Part shown: positions 59,049 to 64,000 of the stretch, one piece after another
Numbering within the stretch: position 1 is the stretch's first letter
Layout: every line of letters starts with the position of its first letter
Source of the DNA: Tepidiphilus sp. J10
GTDB lineage: Bacteria > Pseudomonadota > Gammaproteobacteria > Burkholderiales > Thiobacillaceae
Length of the DNA: 64,000 nucleotides
Reading direction: 5' to 3'
NCBI GenBank assembly: GCA_945897955.1
Contig: CAMDGQ010000007.1
Coordinates: 1-64,000, forward strand
Program-made: the position numbers and the translations under genes
Notes under the pieces: generated by a model
Database searches by the model: none
Told to the model about the DNA's origin: nothing
What the model saw: only the letters and a program-made list of their open reading frames with translations

Positions 59049-60366
59049 GATCACCCGGAATCCCGCCATCCACCGCGCCCGCCGCGAACGCGTGCTGGCA
59101 ACAATGGGCGCCGGCGTGCTGATCCTGGCCACCGCGCCGGAAGTCATCCGCAATCGCGACGCGCATTTTCCCTATCGCTATGACAGCCACTTCCATTACC
59201 TGACCGGGTTCCCGGAACCTGAAGCGGTGCTGGTGCTGATCGCCGGCGATTCGGACAAAACCCCGCCGAAGCAGATTCTGTTCTGCCGCGAGAAGAACAT
59301 GGAGCGGGAAATCTGGGACGGCTTCCGTTTCGGCCCCGAGGCCGCGCTGGAAACCTTCCGCTTCGATGCAACCTTCGCATACGACAAGCTGGATGAGGAA
59401 CTGCCCAGGCTGCTGGAGAATCAGCCCGCGCTGCATTACGCCATCGGCTTCGACACGGCCTGGGACACGCGCATGCTGGGCTGGCTGAACGCGGTGCGCG
59501 CGAAGGCCCGTACCGGCGTAGCCGCGCCGACCACGCTGCTCGACGCACGCGCGATCATCGACGAAATGCGGCTGTTCAAGGACACGCACGAACTTGCGCT
59601 GATGCAACGCGCCGCCGACATTTCCGCCGCCGGCCACCGCGCCGCGCTGCTCGCCTGCAAGCCGGGGATGGGCGAGTGGGAAATCGAGGCGGAACTGCTG
59701 TACCACTTCCGCAAGGGCGGCTGCCAGGCACCGGCCTATACCGCCATCGTCGCCGGTGGCGCCAATGCCTGCGTGCTGCACTACGTCAACAATGATCAAA
59801 TCCTGCGCGCCGGTGACCTGTTGCTGATCGATGCGGCCGGCGAATACCAGGGCTACGCGGCCGACATCACGCGCACCTTCCCGGTGAATGGCCGCTTCAG
59901 CACGCCGCAACGCGACGTGTACGAAATCGTGCTGGCCGCCCAGTTTGCCGCCATTGCCGCCGTCAAACCCGGCAATACCTGGAACGCGCCGCACGAAGCC
60001 GCGCTGCGCGTGCTGACCCAGGGCCTGTGCGATCTGAAGCTGCTGGACGGTGAAATCGACGGCCTGATCGAACAGGAAGCCCACAAGCCGTTCTACATGC
60101 ACAAGACCGGTCATTGGCTGGGCCTCGATGTGCATGATGCGGGCGAATACAAATTGCATGGCGAGTGGCGCCCCCTGCAACCGGGCATGACGCTGACCGT
60201 CGAACCCGGTCTGTACATCCGTCCGTCCGACAGCGTGCCGGAAGCGTTCTGGAATATCGGCATCCGCATCGAGGACGATGTGGCGGTGACCCGGGACGGG
60301 TGCGATGTGTTGACTGCCGCCGCACCGAAAACGGTGGCCGAGATTGAAACCGCGATGCGCGGATGA
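59038..60366 (+). CDS. pepP: Xaa-Pro aminopeptidase PepP
   Basis: A 442-residue dimetal peptidase that removes N-terminal residues before proline. Metal ligands: D and D in LLIDAAGEYQGYAADITRTFP, H in KTGHWLGLDVHDAG, E in LTVEPGLYI and E in RIEDDVAVT, all in the standard order. The N-terminal creatinase-like domain (RYDSHFHYLTGFPEPEAVLVL) is present. Start ATG 59038 overlaps the murU end by 11 bases. pepP is often followed by ubiH; here dsbC follows instead. Confidence 0.94.
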   Translation: MQAEITRNPAIHRARRERVLATMGAGVLILATAPEVIRNRDAHFPYRYDSHFHYLTGFPEPEAVLVLIAGDSDKTPPKQILFCREKNMEREIWDGFRFGPEAALETFRFDATFAYDKLDEELPRLLENQPALHYAIGFDTAWDTRMLGWLNAVRAKARTGVAAPTTLLDARAIIDEMRLFKDTHELALMQRAADISAAGHRAALLACKPGMGEWEIEAELLYHFRKGGCQAPAYTAIVAGGANACVLHYVNNDQILRAGDLLLIDAAGEYQGYAADITRTFPVNGRFSTPQRDVYEIVLAAQFAAIAAVKPGNTWNAPHEAALRVLTQGLCDLKLLDGEIDGLIEQEAHKPFYMHKTGHWLGLDVHDAGEYKLHGEWRPLQPGMTLTVEPGLYIRPSDSVPEAFWNIGIRIEDDVAVTRDGCDVLTAAAPKTVAEIETAMRG

Positions 60367-60416
60367 ACCATTTTTGCCTACTCCACTCATTGACTAGCCC
60401 TTACCCAGGAAGACCC

Positions 60417-61139
60417 ATGCCCGCCTCTCTCAAACTGTTTGTTGTCACCCTGCTGCTGGCTTTGGCGCCAAGTTTGTCCCATGCCAACGAAGCCGTGGTC
60501 CGCAAGGCGGTCCAGTCGCTGATCGGTCCGAATGACCGCATCGAAAGCATCCGCCGCTCCGGCGCGCTGGACTTCTACGAGGTCCAGGTCAACGGAGAAC
60601 TGCTGTACGTGGATGCCAAGGGCCGCTATGCCCTGCTGGGCAGCATTCTGGACATCCAGTCGCAGCGCAACCTGACGCAGGAGCGAAAAGCTGTACTGTC
60701 GCGCATCAACTTCTCCGAGTTGCCGCTGCATCTGGCGGCCAAGCAGGTGCGCGGCAAGGGCCGCCGCGTGCTGGCCACGTTCGAGGATCCCAATTGCAGC
60801 TATTGCCGCAAACTGGCGCTGGAACTGGAAAAGCTGGACGACGTCACGGTGTACACCTTCTTGCTGCCCATCCTGTCGGATGATTCGGCGGAAAAATCCC
60901 GCGCGATCTGGTGCGCGAAGGATCGCGGCCGCGCCTGGCGCGACTGGATCATCGACGGCAGACTGCCGCCGAACGGACGCTGCGATGCCCCGATCGACAA
61001 ATTGCAGGCGCTCGGCCGCAAATACAACATCACCGGCACGCCAAACATCTTCTTCTCCGATGGCAACCGCCTCGGCGGTTACGCCCCCGTCGCGCAACTC
61101 GAAGCCGCCTTGCGCCAGGCCAGCCAGGCAAAACGTTGA
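60417..61139 (+). CDS. dsbC: Thiol:disulfide interchange protein DsbC
   Basis: A 240-residue periplasmic disulfide isomerase: signal peptide (LFVVTLLLALAPSLSHA), N-terminal dimerisation domain (YEVQVNGELLYVDAKGRYALLGSI) and a thioredoxin domain with CSYCRK and the cis-Pro site GTPNIFFSDG. It corrects wrongly paired disulfides, which LptD and other outer-membrane proteins need. Start ATG 60417 begins the signal peptide; an in-frame ATG at 60363 overlapping pepP is less likely. Confidence 0.93.
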   Translation: MPASLKLFVVTLLLALAPSLSHANEAVVRKAVQSLIGPNDRIESIRRSGALDFYEVQVNGELLYVDAKGRYALLGSILDIQSQRNLTQERKAVLSRINFSELPLHLAAKQVRGKGRRVLATFEDPNCSYCRKLALELEKLDDVTVYTFLLPILSDDSAEKSRAIWCAKDRGRAWRDWIIDGRLPPNGRCDAPIDKLQALGRKYNITGTPNIFFSDGNRLGGYAPVAQLEAALRQASQAKR

Positions 61140-61165
61140 CCTTTTTTCCGAACACAAGGATCTCC

Positions 61166-61594
61166 ATGCACATCAAAACAGTCGTTTCCTCCCTGCTCAC
61201 CGCCCTGTTGCTTGCAGCGCCGGCTTACGCAGCACCCGATCTGACCGCGCCCGAAGCCCTTGCCGCAGCGCAGGCCGGCAAGGTCAAGCTGATCGACATC
61301 CGCACCCAGCGCGAATGGCGTGAAACCGGCATCGCGCCGGGCGCCGGGCGGGTGGACATGTATCAGGGGGCGGCAGCTTTCGCCAAGGGCATCGAGGCGG
61401 CAACCGGCGGCGACAAGAACGCGCCCATCGCGCTGATCTGCCGCACCGGCAACCGCACTACCCAGGCGCAGAAGTTTCTGCAAAGCCAGGGCTATACCCA
61501 GGTGTACAACGTCAAGGAAGGCATGGCCGGCAGTTCCGCCGGTCCGGGCTGGCTGAAGCGCGGCATGCCGGTGGACGCCTGCCGCAACTGCTGA
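61166..61594 (+). CDS. Secreted rhodanese-like sulfurtransferase
   Basis: A 142-residue protein with a signal peptide (VVSSLLTALLLAAPAYA) and one rhodanese domain: KLIDIRTQREWRETGIAPG and active-site loop CRTGNRT (catalytic Cys). It ends in CRNC. A periplasmic sulfur-transfer role is possible and would suit a sulfur oxidiser, but no partner is linked besides dsbC 27 bases upstream. Start ATG 61166 with AAGGATCT upstream. Confidence 0.88.
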   Translation: MHIKTVVSSLLTALLLAAPAYAAPDLTAPEALAAAQAGKVKLIDIRTQREWRETGIAPGAGRVDMYQGAAAFAKGIEAATGGDKNAPIALICRTGNRTTQAQKFLQSQGYTQVYNVKEGMAGSSAGPGWLKRGMPVDACRNC

Positions 61595-61598
61595 CGAA

Positions 61599-62204
61599 TC
61601 AGGCGTCGGCGCCCCAGCGTGGCATCAGGCTGTGCGCGATGCCGAGCTGGTCGAGCACGCGTGCGACGATGAAGTCGATGACCTGATCGACATTCTGCGG
61701 CCGGTGATAAAAACCCGGATTGGCCGGCAGGATGGTTGCGCCGGCCTCCGCCAGCGCAGTCATGTTGCGCAGATGGATCAGCGAAAACGGCGTTTCGCGC
61801 GCAACCAGAATCAGCGGCCGCTTTTCTTTCAGGATCACGTCTGCGGCGCGTTCGATCAGATTGTCGGCGAGGCCGTGCGCGATGGCGGCGAGGCTGCCCA
61901 TCGTGCAGGGACAAATCACCATCGCGTCGGCCGGATTTGAACCGGAAGCCGCTGGAGCGAACCATTCCTCCTTGCCATAGGCGGCCAGTTTTCCGCCGTG
62001 TCCGCTGAAGCGCGCATCGAAGAATTCGACCAGTTGCGAGTTGCCGGACGGCAATTGCAGGTCGAGTTCCTGTTTGGCTACGATGCGCGCGGCCTGCGAC
62101 AGCAACAGATCGACCGAGCAGCCGGCACGCAGCAGACATTCCAGAAGCCGCAAGCCGTAAGCCATGCCGGATGCGCCGGTAAGCGCGAGTGTGATGCGTT
62201 TCAT
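61599..62204 (-). CDS. ubiX: Flavin prenyltransferase UbiX
   Basis: A 201-residue enzyme that makes prenylated FMN for UbiD-type decarboxylases. Motifs LTGASGMAYGLRLLECLL, MVICPCTMGSLAAIAHGLADNLIERAADV, REKRPLILVARETPFSLIHLRNM and ILPANPGFYHRP are typical. ATG 62204 overlaps the stop of the next upstream gene (ATGA). ubiC and ubiA are 18 kb away; ubiD is not in the window. Confidence 0.95.
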   Translation of the reverse strand: MKRITLALTGASGMAYGLRLLECLLRAGCSVDLLLSQAARIVAKQELDLQLPSGNSQLVEFFDARFSGHGGKLAAYGKEEWFAPAASGSNPADAMVICPCTMGSLAAIAHGLADNLIERAADVILKEKRPLILVARETPFSLIHLRNMTALAEAGATILPANPGFYHRPQNVDQVIDFIVARVLDQLGIAHSLMPRWGADA

Positions 62205-62737
62205 GGAGTCGCTTCCTCGTTTTGAGGGTTGGATTTGAGCAGATGCGCCGTCGCCAGGCCATTGGCCAGACCTGTCAGCCATGCCGCGCCAAGGAACAGG
62301 GGCAACAGACCCAGGATGCTGGCGCCTGGCAACAGCCAGACATCGACCACCCACAATTGGGTGCCGATGTGGGCGAAAGCGGCAAGCAGCGACAGGCCGA
62401 CCGGACCGAACCAGCGCCCCGGCAAACGGATGGCGACAGCCAGAACACACAGGCTCATGACGCCGCCCGTCAGGCTGAGCACGAATGCCGGCGTCAGAAA
62501 CTGGCCCAGCGCCAGCGCGCCTGCGACGATGCGCAGACCGGCGACCCAGGCCGCAGTGCGCCAGCCGTATCGGTACAACACGAACAGTGTGACGATGTTG
62601 GCGAGGCCGGGCTTGATGCCGGGAATCGGCAACGGGATGGCGGCTTCCGCCAGCGTCAGGCCGATGGCGGCGGCGGCGAGGCCGGCGACGCGTCGATCCT
62701 CCGCGCTGGAGGTGAATTCAATAGTTGAGCGTGTCAT
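62201..62737 (-). CDS. Gx-transporter / heptaprenyl-diphosphate-synthase-component-I-like membrane protein
   Basis: A 178-residue membrane protein with five or six helices: EDRRVAGLAAAAIGLTLAEAAIPLPIPGIKPGLANIVTLFVLYRYG carries the signature KPGLANIVTL of the Gx-transporter family (PF07456 type). It is usually paired with a NusG_II gene, as here (overlap of 20 bases). The name heptaprenyl synthase component is a database label; an ECF-like transport role is more likely. Transported compound unknown. Confidence 0.82.
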   Translation of the reverse strand: MTRSTIEFTSSAEDRRVAGLAAAAIGLTLAEAAIPLPIPGIKPGLANIVTLFVLYRYGWRTAAWVAGLRIVAGALALGQFLTPAFVLSLTGGVMSLCVLAVAIRLPGRWFGPVGLSLLAAFAHIGTQLWVVDVWLLPGASILGLLPLFLGAAWLTGLANGLATAHLLKSNPQNEEATP

Positions 62738-63077
62738 AACCGGCGGCGGCATTTTCCACGCTGACACGATTCGGCAGGCAGACCGCCGCGCCGCCAGGCG
62801 GAATCCAGCCCTGCCGTACGCAGAGCTGACGCGGGCTGGGGTCGGCGGCGACACGCACGCGACCGGCATGGATTTCGATCCGGCTGACCCCAAGCGGGCC
62901 GGGTACTTCGATCAATCGGTTCAGGCGCAGACTGGCTTCCTGGAACACCTTGCCGTCCAGCCGAATGACGACACGGCCTTCCAGACTATCGGCCTGACGC
63001 AGCCAGAGCCCCGCCACCAACGCCAGGCCGGCAGCGGCAAGCAGCCAGTCGCCCGGACGGAAGTAAGCGGCGATCAC
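62718..63077 (-). CDS. NusG domain II (NusG_II) protein
   Basis: A 119-residue protein: one N-terminal membrane helix (DWLLAAAGLALVAGLWLRQ) followed by a NusG_II domain (VVIRLDGKVFQEASL; RIEIHAGRVRVAADPSPRQLCVRQGWIPPGGAAVCLPNRVSVE). Such proteins are encoded next to Gx-transporter genes and sometimes ApbE/Rnf genes. It lies in the periplasm, anchored in the inner membrane. Function unknown. Confidence 0.82.
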   Translation of the reverse strand: MIAAYFRPGDWLLAAAGLALVAGLWLRQADSLEGRVVIRLDGKVFQEASLRLNRLIEVPGPLGVSRIEIHAGRVRVAADPSPRQLCVRQGWIPPGGAAVCLPNRVSVENAAAGYDTLNY

Positions 63078-63080
63078 CGT

Positions 63081-63914
63081 CTAACCGAGTTCCCGGTGCC
63101 GAATCAGAACCTGCTGGTTTTCGCTGAACAGGTCCGCCAGGGTCTCGGCGAAATAGACGGACCGATGCTGGCCGCCGGTACAGCCGAGGCCGACCGTAAA
63201 GTAGTTGCGGTTGTCCCGGATGTAGGACGGCAACCATTTGGCAACATAGGCGCGGATGTCCTCCAGCATTTCCTGGACCATGCTCTGTGACTGGAGAAAG
63301 GCGATCACCGGGCCATCGCGACCGGTCAGCGGCTTCAAGGTGACGTCGTAATGCGGGTTGGGCAGGCAGCGCACGTCGAAGACCAGATCGGCATCCATCG
63401 GAATGCCATGTTTGAAACCGAATGATTCGAATACCAGCGTGAATCCGGCACTGTTCAGATTGAGGAAATCCTTGATCCAGGCGCGCAGGTTGTTGGCGGA
63501 CAGATCGCTGGTGTCCATCAGGTGGCTGTTGGCGGAAATGCGTTCGAGCATTTCGCGTTCGGCGCGGATGCATTCTTCCAGCGAGCGGCCGCCGGTAGCG
63601 AGCGGGTGTCTGCGGCGAGTTTCCGAGAAACGCGTGACCAGCGTTTCATCCTTGGCCGTGAGAAACAGCACGCGCAGATCGAAACGCTGACGCAGCCGCT
63701 CCAGATCATCGGGCAGGCCGGGCAAACTGGCGCCGCTGCGCGCGTCGATGCTGATGGCGGCATCGGCAACCCCGGACAGGCGCAGATAGTCGACTGTTTC
63801 AGGCAGCAAGGCTGCGGGCAGGTTATCGACACAATAGAACCCGGCGTCTTCAAGCGCCTTGAGTGCGACACTTTTACCCGAACCGGAGAGTCCGCTGATC
63901 ACGACAATACGCAT
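63081..63914 (-). CDS. rapZ: RNase adapter / nucleotide-binding protein RapZ
   Basis: A 277-residue protein with Walker [26 protein letters not shown] and a C-terminal domain with [18 protein letters not shown]. In E. coli RapZ guides RNase E to the sRNA GlmZ and senses glucosamine-6-phosphate. The gene follows hprK, as usual for betaproteobacteria. Full length with good motifs. Confidence 0.94.
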   Translation of the reverse strand: MRIVVISGLSGSGKSVALKALEDAGFYCVDNLPAALLPETVDYLRLSGVADAAISIDARSGASLPGLPDDLERLRQRFDLRVLFLTAKDETLVTRFSETRRRHPLATGGRSLEECIRAEREMLERISANSHLMDTSDLSANNLRAWIKDFLNLNSAGFTLVFESFGFKHGIPMDADLVFDVRCLPNPHYDVTLKPLTGRDGPVIAFLQSQSMVQEMLEDIRAYVAKWLPSYIRDNRNYFTVGLGCTGGQHRSVYFAETLADLFSENQQVLIRHRELG

Positions 63915-63926
63915 GTTGTCCCCGCC

Positions 63927-64000
63927 TCAAAGTCTGTTTGGTTCTTCGCCATCGGCCGCGATCGCGGCGCGCTGGCGTTCAGAAAATTCGTCTGCGGAAT
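63927..64000 (-). CDS. hprK: HPr kinase/phosphorylase, C-terminal fragment cut by window end
   Basis: Only the last 23 codons and the TGA (63927-63929) are inside. The read SADEFSERQRAAIAADGEEP matches the end of HprK, where the motif GID-x-x-x-F-x-x-RQ precedes a variable tail. Gene position directly upstream of rapZ supports this. The assignment rests on the short peptide and synteny. Confidence 0.6.
   Translation of the reverse strand, partial: SADEFSERQRAAIAADGEEPNRL

Overview
The window looks like a piece of a GC-rich betaproteobacterial chromosome, probably a sulfur-oxidising member of the Rhodocyclales/Sterolibacteriaceae-like group. The basis is gene content (fccAB and soxXYZ, a PEP-CTERM protein, glcDEF, amgK-murU beside lptD-surA, rapZ-hprK) and protein style. 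The taxon is an inference. No rRNA, tRNA, CRISPR array or transposase gene was recognised. Almost every gene is closely packed, and many stop and start codons overlap (ATGA, GTGA, TGATG).

Layout. 1-7184 (minus): a nine-gene, left-truncated operon for an Mrp-antiporter-linked respiratory complex. Its gene order matches the archaeal MBX/MBS complexes (MrpE, F, G, DUF4040, B, C, two fused MrpD-type subunits, NuoH, NuoB). 7807-13339 (minus): a periplasmic sulfur-oxidation operon, soxXYZ - DUF302 protein - fccA - fccB - pentahaem cytochrome, closed by a clear intrinsic terminator. 13537-15475: a BepA-like protease and, divergently, moaC. 15715-27214 (plus): a PEP-CTERM protein behind a sigma-54-like promoter, then an exopolysaccharide cluster (WecA-like transferase, Wzb, Wza, Wzc) running into a type I secretion ABC/HlyD pair and a glycosyltransferase.

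27232-34125: rsgA, phhB, a small cytochrome c, a Ste24-type protease, orn, an alpha-glucan phosphorylase, crcB and a DUF190 gene. 34140-42645: an operon of a transketolase/phosphoketolase-like enzyme, a DUF1537 acid-sugar kinase and glycolate oxidase glcDEF, with a divergent IclR regulator. Two different palindromic repeat families lie in frame inside glcE and glcF. 43038-45171: ubiC-ubiA-tcdA.

45378-50035 is an accessory island between tcdA and mogA. It has one toxin-antitoxin pair on the plus strand and a tightly overlapping six-gene minus-strand operon: Phd/YefM antitoxin, PIN toxin, HEPN-like protein, Sel1-repeat/trypsin lipoprotein, GGCT-like protein, DUF2442 protein. This is the best candidate here for an undescribed system. 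50103-64000 returns to core genes: mogA, a thioredoxin-like/beta-propeller pair, an FKBP-like/methyltransferase fusion, surA-lptD, amgK-murU, pepP, dsbC, a rhodanese, ubiX, a Gx-type transporter gene, a NusG_II gene, rapZ and the 3' end of hprK.

How the parts fit. Sulfide and thiosulfate electrons would enter through FccAB and SoxXYZ; SoxA and SoxB are not in the window. The MBX/MBS-like complex couples a redox reaction to H+/Na+ movement and may serve the same sulfur metabolism, which is inference from family and neighbourhood. The polysaccharide, PEP-CTERM and type I secretion genes suggest a floc or biofilm matrix. Short palindromic repeats are scattered from about 34.9 to 52.5 kb.
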